DNA from: an uncultured Roseburia sp.
GTDB lineage: Bacteria; Bacillota; Clostridia; Lachnospirales; Lachnospiraceae
Direction: 5' to 3'
Length of the DNA stretch: 64,000 bases
Assembly: GCA_947644305.1 (NCBI GenBank)
Contig: CANRYS010000006.1
Span: forward strand, 62,001-126,000
The position numbers and the translations under genes were made by a program. Shown here piece after piece: positions 25,257-32,931 of this stretch. Below the pieces are notes generated by a model. It saw only the letters and a list, made by a program, of their open reading frames with translations. It did no database searches and was not told the DNA's origin. How positions within the stretch are numbered: position 1 is the first letter of the stretch; every line of letters starts with the position of its first letter.

Positions 25257-28200
25257 ATGCCTAAAAGAACTGATATTCACAAAGTGCTCATTATCGGCTC
25301 CGGTCCGATCATCATTGGGCAGGCATGTGAATTCGACTATTCCGGAACTCAAGCATGTAAGGCACTGAAAAAACTAGGATATGAAATCGTATTGGTAAAT
25401 TCCAATCCGGCTACGATCATGACTGATCCAGAGACAGCAGATGTTACATATATCGAACCGCTGAACGTAGACCGTCTGGAACAGATCATTGCAAAGGAGC
25501 GTCCAGACGCCCTGCTTCCCAATCTGGGAGGACAATCTGGACTGAACCTGTGTGCCGAATTGAATAAGAAGGGCATTCTTGACAAATATAATGTTAAAGT
25601 CATTGGTGTTCAGGTGGATGCCATTGAGCGCGGAGAAGACCGCATCGAATTTAAGAAGACCATGGACAAGCTCGGGATCGAGATGGCACGCAGTGAGGTT
25701 GCCTACAGCGTGGATGAGGCACTCTCCATCGCCGACAAGCTCGGATACCCTGTAGTACTCCGTCCCGCTTATACGATGGGAGGCGCAGGAGGCGGTCTTG
25801 TTTATAATAAAGAAGAATTAAAAACCGTCTGTGCCCGTGGCCTGCAAGCAAGTCTTGTAGGACAGGTTCTTGTAGAAGAGTCCATTCTCGGCTGGGAAGA
25901 ACTGGAACTTGAAGTTGTCCGGGATGCAGAAAACAATATTATCACTGTCTGCTTTATCGAGAATATTGATCCTCTTGGTGTTCATACCGGAGATTCCTTC
26001 TGTTCTGCACCGATGCTGACCATCTCTGAGGAATGTCAGAAACGACTTCAAGAACAGGCATATAAAATAGTAGAATCTGTACAGGTTATCGGCGGAACCA
26101 ATGTGCAGTTTGCCCATGATCCCGTATCTGACCGTATCATCGTTATCGAAATCAATCCCCGTACCTCTCGTTCTTCTGCCCTTGCTTCCAAGGCGACCGG
26201 CTTCCCGATTGCCCTTGTATCAGCGATGCTGGCATCCGGGCTGACACTAAAAGATATCCCCTGCGGAAAATACGGCACCTTGGACAAATACGTTCCCGAC
26301 GGCGATTATGTCGTGATCAAATTTGCCCGCTGGGCATTTGAAAAATTCAAAGGCGTGGAAGACAAGCTGGGAACACAGATGCGTGCAGTTGGAGAGGTTA
26401 TGAGTATCGGTAAGACCTACAAAGAGGCGTTCCAGAAGGCCATCCGAAGCCTGGAAACGGGACGTTATGGTCTCGGACACGCTAAAAATTTTGACTCCAT
26501 GACAAAAGAACAGCTGCTGCAACTGCTGATCACCCCTTCCAGTGAGCGCCATTTTATCATGTATGAGGCACTCCGCAAGGGAGCTTCCGTGGATGAGATC
26601 TTTGAGATCACAAAGGTAAAGACTTATTTTATCGAGCAGATGAAAGAACTTGTGGAAGAGGAAGAAGAACTTCTGAAATCCAAAGGAAAACTGCCATCGG
26701 ATGACCTGCTGATCAAAGCGAAAAAGGATGGTTTTTCTGACAAATATTTGAGCCTGCTGCTGGAGATCCCAGAAGAGGATATCCGCGGCCATCGCATTGA
26801 ACTGGGCGTGGAAGAGGCTTGGGAAGGAGTACACGTAAGTGGTACGGAAAACAGCGCTTATTACTACTCCACCTACAACGCGTCGGACAAAAATCCAGTA
26901 AACACAGACAAACAGAAGATTATGATCCTGGGCGGTGGTCCAAACCGAATCGGCCAGGGTATCGAATTTGATTACTGTTGTGTCCACGCGGCTATCGCAC
27001 TGAAAAAGCTCGGTTTTGAGACGATCATTGTCAACTGTAATCCAGAAACGGTGTCCACAGACTATGACACTTCTGATAAACTGTATTTTGAGCCGCTGAC
27101 GCTGGAAGATGTGCTTTCTATCTATAAGAAAGAGAAACCACTGGGTGTCATCGCTCAGTTTGGCGGCCAGACTCCTCTGAACCTCGCCGCAGAGCTGGAG
27201 AAAAATGGTGTCCGTATCCTTGGAACCTCTCCTTCCGTCATTGATCTGGCAGAAGACCGTGATCTGTTCCGTGACATGATGGATAAACTGGAGATCCCGA
27301 TGCCGGAGTCCGGCATGGCGACCACTGTAGAAGAAGCGATTTCCATCGCGGAAAAAATTGGCTATCCGGTTATGGTTCGCCCTTCTTATGTACTTGGCGG
27401 CCGAGGCATGGAAGTCGTATATGATAATGAGAGTATGACAGAATACATGAAAGCAGCGGTAGGCGTCACACCAGATCGTCCGATCCTCATCGACCGCTTC
27501 TTAAATCATGCTTTGGAGTGTGAGGCGGACGCCATCAGCGACGGTACAAATGCCTTCGTCCCTGCTGTTATGGAACACATCGAACTGGCAGGCGTACATT
27601 CTGGAGATTCTGCCTGCATCATTCCATCCGTCCACATCACGCCGGAAAATGTGGAGACGATCAAAGAATATACAAGAAAGATCGCTGAGGAAATGCATGT
27701 CAAAGGTCTTATGAATATGCAGTATGCCATCGAGAACGGAAAGGTTTATGTGCTGGAGGCAAATCCGAGAGCATCCCGTACCGTGCCTCTCGTATCCAAG
27801 GTCTGCAACATCCGCATGGTTCCTCTGGCCACAGAGATCATCACTGCCGAACTGACAGGACGTCCTTCACCGGTTCCAGAATTAAAGGAACAGAACATTC
27901 CGAACTACGGTGTGAAGGAAGCCGCATTCCCATTCAATATGTTCCAGGAAGTGGATCCGGTTCTCGGACCAGAAATGCGCTCCACAGGCGAAGTTCTCGG
28001 CCTGTCCCGCTCCTACGGCGAAGCTTTCTTCAAGGCGCAGGAAGCAGTACAGTCCAAACTTCCTCTGGAGGGAACGGTTCTGATCTCCGTCAATGCCAAA
28101 GACCGGCCGGAAGTGACTGGGATAGCCAGAAGCCTCTCCGAAGATGGCTTCAAGATCATTGCTACAGGAAGCACCTATGACTTGATCTCTTCCTCCGGAA

Positions 28201-28481
28201 TTCCTGCGGAAAAGGTGAAAAAGCTCTACGAGGGACGTCCAAACATTCTGGATATGATCACCAACGGAGACATCCAACTGATCATTAACTCCCCGGTGGG
28301 CAAGGAAAGCGTACATGACGACAGCTATCTGCGAAAGGCAGCCATCAAGGCAAAGATTCCTTATATGACGACCATTGCTGCTGCCAAAGCTACCGCTGAC
28401 GGCATCCACTATGTGAAGACTCATGAAAGAAGTGAAGTGAAATCTCTGCAGACACTGCATAGTGAGATTACGGATAAATAA
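25257..28481 (+). CDS. carB: Carbamoyl-phosphate synthase large subunit
   Basis: CarB makes carbamoyl phosphate from bicarbonate, ATP and glutamine-derived ammonia for pyrimidine and arginine synthesis. The 1074-residue product has the duplicated ATP-grasp halves: N-terminal LIIGSGPIIIGQACEFDYSG and, near residue 560, MILGGGPNRIGQGIEFDYCC. The C-terminal MGS-like allosteric domain contains IARSLSEDGFKIIATGST. AAGGAGG precedes the ATG. The glutaminase partner carA is not adjacent, which is less common than a carAB pair. It has its own promoter and ends at a strong bidirectional terminator. Confidence 0.97.
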   Translation: MPKRTDIHKVLIIGSGPIIIGQACEFDYSGTQACKALKKLGYEIVLVNSNPATIMTDPETADVTYIEPLNVDRLEQIIAKERPDALLPNLGGQSGLNLCAELNKKGILDKYNVKVIGVQVDAIERGEDRIEFKKTMDKLGIEMARSEVAYSVDEALSIADKLGYPVVLRPAYTMGGAGGGLVYNKEELKTVCARGLQASLVGQVLVEESILGWEELELEVVRDAENNIITVCFIENIDPLGVHTGDSFCSAPMLTISEECQKRLQEQAYKIVESVQVIGGTNVQFAHDPVSDRIIVIEINPRTSRSSALASKATGFPIALVSAMLASGLTLKDIPCGKYGTLDKYVPDGDYVVIKFARWAFEKFKGVEDKLGTQMRAVGEVMSIGKTYKEAFQKAIRSLETGRYGLGHAKNFDSMTKEQLLQLLITPSSERHFIMYEALRKGASVDEIFEITKVKTYFIEQMKELVEEEEELLKSKGKLPSDDLLIKAKKDGFSDKYLSLLLEIPEEDIRGHRIELGVEEAWEGVHVSGTENSAYYYSTYNASDKNPVNTDKQKIMILGGGPNRIGQGIEFDYCCVHAAIALKKLGFETIIVNCNPETVSTDYDTSDKLYFEPLTLEDVLSIYKKEKPLGVIAQFGGQTPLNLAAELEKNGVRILGTSPSVIDLAEDRDLFRDMMDKLEIPMPESGMATTVEEAISIAEKIGYPVMVRPSYVLGGRGMEVVYDNESMTEYMKAAVGVTPDRPILIDRFLNHALECEADAISDGTNAFVPAVMEHIELAGVHSGDSACIIPSVHITPENVETIKEYTRKIAEEMHVKGLMNMQYAIENGKVYVLEANPRASRTVPLVSKVCNIRMVPLATEIITAELTGRPSPVPELKEQNIPNYGVKEAAFPFNMFQEVDPVLGPEMRSTGEVLGLSRSYGEAFFKAQEAVQSKLPLEGTVLISVNAKDRPEVTGIARSLSEDGFKIIATGSTYDLISSSGIPAEKVKKLYEGRPNILDMITNGDIQLIINSPVGKESVHDDSYLRKAAIKAKIPYMTTIAAAKATADGIHYVKTHERSEVKSLQTLHSEITDK

Positions 28482-28492
28482 GTTTAAATGAT

Positions 28493-28530
28493 ATTAGCCA
28501 GGTGGCGGGAATTTGAACCCGCCATCTAAC
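28493..28530 (+). repeat. 3'-UTR hairpin family copy E, behind carB
   Basis: TGGCGGG (28503-28509) pairs perfectly with CCCGCCA (28518-28524) across the loop AATTTGAA, flanked by ATTAGCCAGG and TCTAAC. In carB sense the core GGCGGGAATTTGAACCCGCC matches copies B and C, while the outer TTAGCCAGGTGGCGGG matches copy F at 43588. It begins 11 nt after the carB stop. Confidence 0.8.
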
Positions 28531-28542
28531 TAAAATAAAAAC

Positions 28543-28596
28543 ACAAACCCCAGCGGGGATTTCAAGAATGTTTATTGAAATCCATGCTGGGTTTGT
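28543..28596. terminator. Long bidirectional terminator between carB and sfsA
   Basis: ACAAACCC-AGC-GGATTTCAA pairs with its complement across an 8-9-nt loop, about 20 pairs with one bulge and a two-base mismatch. TTTGTTTAC follows on the plus strand. It serves both convergent genes. Confidence 0.8.
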
Positions 28597-29262
28597 TTAC
28601 TTATTCCTTACCACCGCGATCTCCAGCGTGTCCTCCGTCACTGCACAACCCAGATACAAAACCTTTACTCCGGCATTTTCTGCCTCTTCCAATGCCTCTC
28701 CAAACTCCTTGTGGGTTTCTATATTGGGGCGAACCTCCGTAATCCCCTCCATCTGGATCACAAATGCAGCATAACACTGGTATCCTTCCTGCGCCGCCTT
28801 TTTCAACTCTCTCAGATGTTTGATCCCCCGCTCGGTGGGGGCATCCGGGAAATAGCCGATGTCGTCGATCTCCAGCGTGCAGCCCTTGACTTCCATCAGA
28901 TATTTTTGCTCTCCCTTTTCCATATAAAAGTCGATACGGGAGTCTCCAATGGTATATTCTGGTCGCACGACATCGTAATCCTGTCCCTCCAGCCATGCCC
29001 TTACGATCTTATTGGGCGCCTGGCTGTCTATATTTACCCAGCCCAGACTTTCCTTATAGACACTAATCAGATCGTACTTCGTCTTGCGGGAGGGGTTGCC
29101 AGCCCGTCCTAACACCACCTCGGCGCCGGGCAGCAACAGCTCCCGGCACCGGCTCGTATTTTTCACATGTACTGTTTCCTGCCTGCCTTCGATCATCACC
29201 TCTGCCACAAAACGGTTCTTCCGGCTGCAGAAGCTGCCGTGTGTGGTATTTTTGTATATCAT
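28597..29262 (-). CDS. sfsA: SfsA family protein
   Basis: The 221-residue product matches the sugar-fermentation-stimulation family: an N-terminal OB-like part (FVAEVMIEGRQETVHVKNTSRC) and a C-terminal PD-(D/E)XK-type core with SRIDFYME and MEVKGCTLE. Escherichia coli SfsA binds DNA nonspecifically and is linked to maltose gene expression; the nuclease-like core suggests a nucleic acid role. The ATG at 29262 has AGGAGG 15 bp upstream, rather far. It may be co-transcribed with the flavoprotein gene upstream, 54 bp away. Confidence 0.9.
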   Translation of the reverse strand: MIYKNTTHGSFCSRKNRFVAEVMIEGRQETVHVKNTSRCRELLLPGAEVVLGRAGNPSRKTKYDLISVYKESLGWVNIDSQAPNKIVRAWLEGQDYDVVRPEYTIGDSRIDFYMEKGEQKYLMEVKGCTLEIDDIGYFPDAPTERGIKHLRELKKAAQEGYQCYAAFVIQMEGITEVRPNIETHKEFGEALEEAENAGVKVLYLGCAVTEDTLEIAVVRNK

Positions 29263-29316
29263 ATTTGTATTCTGAATCCTCCTGCGTCAGACTTTTGGAA
29301 TCTTGATCCTGTTTCA

Positions 29317-29937
29317 CTAGCGGATAAAACTGGTATGGATCTTTGCCTCATATTCTGGTGCTTCGATGCCTGCCTCAATCCCCGCTTTTCTGTTTTTCAG
29401 AGCCCACGCCATATTTTCTCCCAACGTCCGCATCGTCTGTAAGCCCTCTTCATCCTTTTTCACATCCTCCGGGCAGGAACCATGAACCTGATTCCAGTAC
29501 TGGGAGCCGATAACGTTCATACTACAGATCGTAAAGTATTTGTTCAGGCGGTCGAAGGCCGCACTGGCTCCGCCCCGCCGGCAGGACACCACTGCCGCAC
29601 CAACTTTGCCCTTCATCCGGGAGCCGCCACAGTAAAAGAGCCGGTCTAAAAACGCCTGCACCTGCCCGGATGGTCCCGCATAGTACACAGGAGACCCCAC
29701 CAGGATCCCGTCGTATTCATCCAAATGCTCCAGAATCTCGTTCACTTTGTCATCGAAAATGCAGCGCCCCTTTCCGGCGCATTTGCCACAGGCGATGCAG
29801 CCTGCCACCGGCTGATTACCCACCCAGGCAAATTCTGTCTCAATTCCATTTTTCTCCAGCGCGTCCGCCACCTCTCTCAGCGCCGTATAGGTGCAGCTGT
29901 GTTCCCGCGGACTTCCATTTAAACATAAAACTTTCAT
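29317..29937 (-). CDS. NADPH-dependent FMN reductase/flavodoxin-like protein
   Basis: The 206-residue flavodoxin-fold protein has the phosphate-binding start LCLNGSPREHSCTYTALR and the GSPVYYAGPSG flavin loop. An inserted cysteine motif, CIACGKCAGKGRC, is the iron-sulfur-flavoprotein type that can hold a 4Fe-4S cluster near FMN. It probably transfers electrons to a quinone or another small acceptor; the substrate is unknown. GGAGG lies upstream of the ATG, and a perfect TTTAGCTAAA palindrome (29970-29979) sits a little further up. Confidence 0.85.
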   Translation of the reverse strand: MKVLCLNGSPREHSCTYTALREVADALEKNGIETEFAWVGNQPVAGCIACGKCAGKGRCIFDDKVNEILEHLDEYDGILVGSPVYYAGPSGQVQAFLDRLFYCGGSRMKGKVGAAVVSCRRGGASAAFDRLNKYFTICSMNVIGSQYWNQVHGSCPEDVKKDEEGLQTMRTLGENMAWALKNRKAGIEAGIEAPEYEAKIHTSFIR

Positions 29938-30010
29938 ATGACATATCCTCCATACTCTAACGTATTCCTTTTAGCTAAAGTATATACCCTGGTCCTGTTA
30001 AAAGCAACCA

Positions 30011-30039
30011 TTGAAATTCTGATCCATTAATGCTACAAT
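30011..30039 (+). promoter_or_regulatory. Promoter of degV
   Basis: TTGAAA (30011-30016) and TACAAT (30034-30039) with a 17-bp spacer lie 35 bp before the degV ATG. Confidence 0.55.
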
Positions 30040-30073
30040 CATTATAATTTTAAAAATCTTTTTGGAGGACGCT

Positions 30074-30961
30074 ATGGGAAACTATGTGATCAGTTGCTGT
30101 TCCACAGCAGATTTAAGCGAAGAACACTTTACAGAAAGAGAAATTTCATATATTTGTTTTCATTTTGAACTGGATGGAAAAGAATATCCCGACGATCTTG
30201 GAAAATCCATTTCATTTGATAAATTTTACCAGTCCATGCTGGAGGGTGCAGATACAAAAACTTCTCAGATCAACGCAGACGAGTTTGAAACTTATTTCGA
30301 ATCATTTTTAAAAGAGGGGCTCGATATTCTTCATGTTACCCTCTCCTCCGGTATCTCCGGCGTGATTGGCTCCGCCAATATCGCCTGCAGCAATCTCTCA
30401 GAAAAATATCCCGAACGAAAAATATTGATCGTGGATTCCCTGGGAGCATCTTCTGGCTATGGTCTTTTGATGGATCGGTTGGCAGATCTCCGGGACGAAG
30501 GAAAAACTCTGGAAGAAGTTTATGACTGGGCAGTCTCCCACCGCCTGAATGTGAATCACTGGTTCTTCTCCACTGACCTGACTTTTTATATCAAGGGTGG
30601 CCGAATCTCTAAAACCGCCGGCGTTGTTGGCGGCCTATTGAATATCTGCCCGCTGCTCGACATGAACCACCTGGGGCAGCTGATTCCCCGATATAAAATA
30701 AGGACAAAGAAAAAGGTCATTCGCGCCATTGTGGATAAGATGGAAGAATTGGCAGAAAACGGAACAAACTATGACGGAAAATGTTACATCTCTCAGTCCG
30801 CCTGCCTGGATGATGCAAAAGCTGTAGCTGCCCTGGTAGAAGCCCGCTTTCCTCACTTGAAAGGAAAAGTGGAGATCAACCACATCGGCACTACCATCGG
30901 AAGCCACACCGGCCCCGGCACCATCGCACTGTTTTTCTGGGGAAAGGAGCGGGTGGAGTAA
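30074..30961 (+). CDS. DegV family fatty-acid-binding protein
   Basis: The 295-residue DegV/FakB-type protein binds fatty acids and in many Firmicutes presents them to the kinase FakA for phosphorylation. Landmarks are CCSTADL at the N-terminus, HVTLSSGISGVIGSANIA, IVDSLGASSGYGLL and FYIKGGRISKTAG, with the conserved HTGPGT end. ATG 30074 has GGAGG upstream; the track start at 30062 is TTG. Its stop shares a base with the next ATG (TAATG), although the following pair looks like a later acquisition by its lower GC. Confidence 0.9.
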   Translation: MGNYVISCCSTADLSEEHFTEREISYICFHFELDGKEYPDDLGKSISFDKFYQSMLEGADTKTSQINADEFETYFESFLKEGLDILHVTLSSGISGVIGSANIACSNLSEKYPERKILIVDSLGASSGYGLLMDRLADLRDEGKTLEEVYDWAVSHRLNVNHWFFSTDLTFYIKGGRISKTAGVVGGLLNICPLLDMNHLGQLIPRYKIRTKKKVIRAIVDKMEELAENGTNYDGKCYISQSACLDDAKAVAALVEARFPHLKGKVEINHIGTTIGSHTGPGTIALFFWGKERVE

Positions 30962-31611
30962 TGAAAATTATCAGTACAAATGAAATAGTAACTCTTTATC
31001 ACGGTTCAAAGTCGGGAATTCATGGCGCTATTGCACCTATAAGCCGGGAACACTGCGATTTTGGAAAAGGATTTTACATGGGAACTGACCGAAATCAGCC
31101 TCTTACTTTAATTTGCAATTATCCGAAAGCAAAACTATATACATTAAGTGTTAATCTAACGGATCTCAAAATCCTTGAAATTGAAGTAGGATTAGATTGG
31201 GCATTGTTAGTCGCATATAATCGTGGCAAAATGGAGGCTGCGAAACATTCAACTATCTACAATCGTATTAAAAGTTTAAATAAAGACTGTGACATGATTG
31301 TTGGCTATATAGCAAATGACAGAATGTTCGTTGTTTTGGATCGCTTTTTCAATGGAGAGATCACGGATCTTGCACTTATTAACAGTCTTTCAGCGTTGAA
31401 ACTTGGCAGGCAGTACGTCGCTTTAACAGAAAAGGCTTGCAAAAAAATAAAAATTCTTGATAAACAAGAACTCACTGGGAATGATCGTGGTAAACTAAAA
31501 CAAGATAGTGAAGCAAATCGTTCGAAAGGAATCGCAATGGCAGATGAAATCTGCCGGAAATATCGCCGTGACGGTCAATTCTTTGATGAAATCTTAGAGG
31601 CAGGTGAATAA
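30961..31611 (+). CDS. DUF3990-like protein, putative ADP-ribosyltransferase-fold toxin
   Basis: The 216-residue protein starts TLYHGSKSGIHG and has DFGKGFYMGTDRNQPL, the pattern of DUF3990. As I recall, that family belongs to the ADP-ribosyltransferase-fold clan, with the histidine of YHGS and the tyrosine of GFYMGTD in the usual NAD-pocket places. I could not locate the third catalytic residue with confidence. The DNA is visibly AT-richer than degV before it. It is coupled to degV (TAATG) and followed at once by a 148-residue partner, which together look like a toxin-antitoxin-type module. Function is inferred, not shown. Confidence 0.65.
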   Translation: MKIISTNEIVTLYHGSKSGIHGAIAPISREHCDFGKGFYMGTDRNQPLTLICNYPKAKLYTLSVNLTDLKILEIEVGLDWALLVAYNRGKMEAAKHSTIYNRIKSLNKDCDMIVGYIANDRMFVVLDRFFNGEITDLALINSLSALKLGRQYVALTEKACKKIKILDKQELTGNDRGKLKQDSEANRSKGIAMADEICRKYRRDGQFFDEILEAGE

Positions 31612-31612
31612 C

Positions 31613-32059
31613 ATGGATAATTTTACACTTGAAAAACGTCAACTATGCGACATACAGGGGCGTTTGTTTGAACTTGCGCTACGATCTGGACTGGATTGTC
31701 CATCCTTTATAGAATCTTTTATGAACAGCAAAACTGCTGCTTCCCTTGACGATGTTTACGATCGATTACAATGGGCTGGCGAAGAATATATTCTTGAAGA
31801 ATTAAATGATGAAGTAAAGGGACTTAAAAAGGCTGGCGCAACCTATACCGTGGAAGTAATGTACTGGACAGGTTATACCTATCGCTACTGGCATTATTAC
31901 ACAAACGAATACAGCCACGAAATATATAAAATCGCTGATGCCAAAAGAATGAATGAATGTTGGCCTGGCTTCCATACTTTTGACGTTGAGATGGCCATTG
32001 ATGATTTAAAAGATATTTATAAACAAAATTGTGAAGAACAAAAATCGGAGGTCTTTTGA
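31613..32059 (+). CDS. Partner protein of the DUF3990-like gene, possible antitoxin
   Basis: ATG 31613 has AGGTG just upstream and follows the previous stop by 1-2 bp. The N-terminal 65 or so residues (CDIQGRLFELALRSGLDCPS, FIESFMNSKTAASLDDVYD, WAGEEYILEEL) resemble small helical companions often seen beside DUF3990/DUF3791 genes. The C-terminal half (YTVEVMYWTGYTYRYWHYYT) is rich in aromatic residues and unfamiliar to me. It could neutralise the upstream protein or be a second functional domain. No enzymatic motif is seen. Confidence 0.5.
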   Translation: MDNFTLEKRQLCDIQGRLFELALRSGLDCPSFIESFMNSKTAASLDDVYDRLQWAGEEYILEELNDEVKGLKKAGATYTVEVMYWTGYTYRYWHYYTNEYSHEIYKIADAKRMNECWPGFHTFDVEMAIDDLKDIYKQNCEEQKSEVF

Positions 32060-32110
32060 GTAATTCTAGAATTATCAGTAAACAGTACTAGACAGCACTT
32101 TGGGCAGTTA

Positions 32111-32137
32111 CAAGCGGGGTGGGGGTTACCCCACTTG
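32111..32137 (-). terminator. GC-rich hairpin behind the XRE regulator gene
   Basis: CAAGTGGGGT pairs with ACCCCGCTTG on the minus strand (one G-U), 38 bp after the stop. Only a poor T-run follows, so terminator function is uncertain. Confidence 0.45.
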
Positions 32138-32174
32138 CAATTGTTTGCCAGGTAGAAAACCCAAATTTTACTGA

Positions 32175-32780
32175 CTATACACCAGCACATGTCACAGCCC
32201 CAAACGCATTTATATCTCCTGCTACAGAGGCGCAGGTGACAGAACCTCTCGCGTTTATATCTCCCGCCACATTGGCGCAGGTAACGGAATATCCCGCATT
32301 TATATCTCCCTGGACACCTTCGCAGGTGACCGAAGTTCCCGCCGATACATCGCCTTGTATCGATCCTTCGATCTGCGCCGATCCCCAGATTTCTATACAG
32401 AAATTTCCTTCTGGCATTTGATCTGCCTCAATGGCGAGATGAATTACTGGTACATCCTTTTTGGATTTACCCTCGAGCTCGTTCTGAGTAATCACACGGT
32501 TCCCTATACATTGGAAAATCCTTACCTTCCCATCATCCGGCAAATCAATCTTCTCCAGTCTCTGCGACCTTACAAATTCACTTGTCTCTTCCCGCAACAG
32601 ATCATCCAGACTTACCCCGAGATAATCTGCGATACGTGGAAGATACATAATATCCGGGCAGGACTGGCCACACTCCCATTTACTGACTGCCTGAACCGAG
32701 ATGCCAATTTCCTCTGCAAGATCATCCTGACTTAAATTCTGTACTTTTCTTGCTTCCCTGATCTTTTCACCAATCCTCAT
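32175..32780 (-). CDS. XRE-family regulator with tandem 15-residue C-terminal repeats
   Basis: Residues 1-65 form a helix-turn-helix (LSQDDLAEEIGISVQAVSKWE) with the usual LGVSLDDLL end. After a linker of about 70 residues, the last 58 consist of four tandem 15-residue repeats of the type DINAGYSVTCANVAG (residues 144-201). The repeats resemble right-handed beta-helix/bactofilin-like strands, each with one cysteine. The protein ends inside the fourth unit. GGAGGCAGAAAAT precedes the ATG. It is convergent with the DUF3990 pair. A 15-bp palindrome upstream may be its operator. Confidence 0.8.
   Translation of the reverse strand: MRIGEKIREARKVQNLSQDDLAEEIGISVQAVSKWECGQSCPDIMYLPRIADYLGVSLDDLLREETSEFVRSQRLEKIDLPDDGKVRIFQCIGNRVITQNELEGKSKKDVPVIHLAIEADQMPEGNFCIEIWGSAQIEGSIQGDVSAGTSVTCEGVQGDINAGYSVTCANVAGDINARGSVTCASVAGDINAFGAVTCAGV
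32178..32351 (-). repeat. Four 45-bp in-frame tandem repeats
   Basis: These encode DVSAGTSVTCEGVQG and three relatives at the C-terminus of the XRE protein; the last unit is incomplete. Confidence 0.8.
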
Positions 32781-32864
32781 ATTTTCTGCCTCCTTTTTCT
32801 ACGGAATAATATCATTATAACTTCCCGATCCTGACAGTAACAGCAACCATCCGTAGATATCATA

Positions 32865-32879
32865 TCAACCATTGGTTGA
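32865..32879. promoter_or_regulatory. 15-bp palindrome TCAACCA-T-TGGTTGA
   Basis: It lies about 85 bp upstream of the XRE start, upstream of a TATAAT at minus-strand position about 32815. It is a candidate operator for the XRE protein; a similar half (GCAACCATCC) lies nearby at 32843. Confidence 0.4.
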
Positions 32880-32890
32880 ATGCCCCTGCA

Positions 32891-32928
32891 TAGCTCGATG
32901 GCGGCTTCAAATTCGCGCCGTCGAGCTA
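32891..32928 (-). repeat. 3'-UTR hairpin family copy C, behind the spermidine-synthase-like gene
   Basis: TAGCTCGATGGCG pairs with CGCCGTCGAGCTA (13 bp, one mismatch). The sense-strand core is GGCGCGAATTTGAAGCCGCC. It begins 3 nt after the upstream gene's stop codon and has no T-run. Confidence 0.85.
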
Positions 32929-32931
32929 GCT

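Noticed and set aside
26247-26987. 246-residue minus-strand ORF within carB
   Set aside because: Antisense shadow of the conserved carB frame.
28503-28524. On the opposite strand GGCGGGTTCAAATTCCCGCC resembles a tRNA T-arm
   Set aside because: The loop has eight rather than seven bases and no D-arm, anticodon arm or acceptor pairing can be built; the same core recurs in other hairpins of the family, so it is treated as part of that repeat.
32178-32351. CRISPR-like short tandem repeats
   Set aside because: The 45-bp units are contiguous, without spacers, and are in frame as protein repeats of the XRE regulator.
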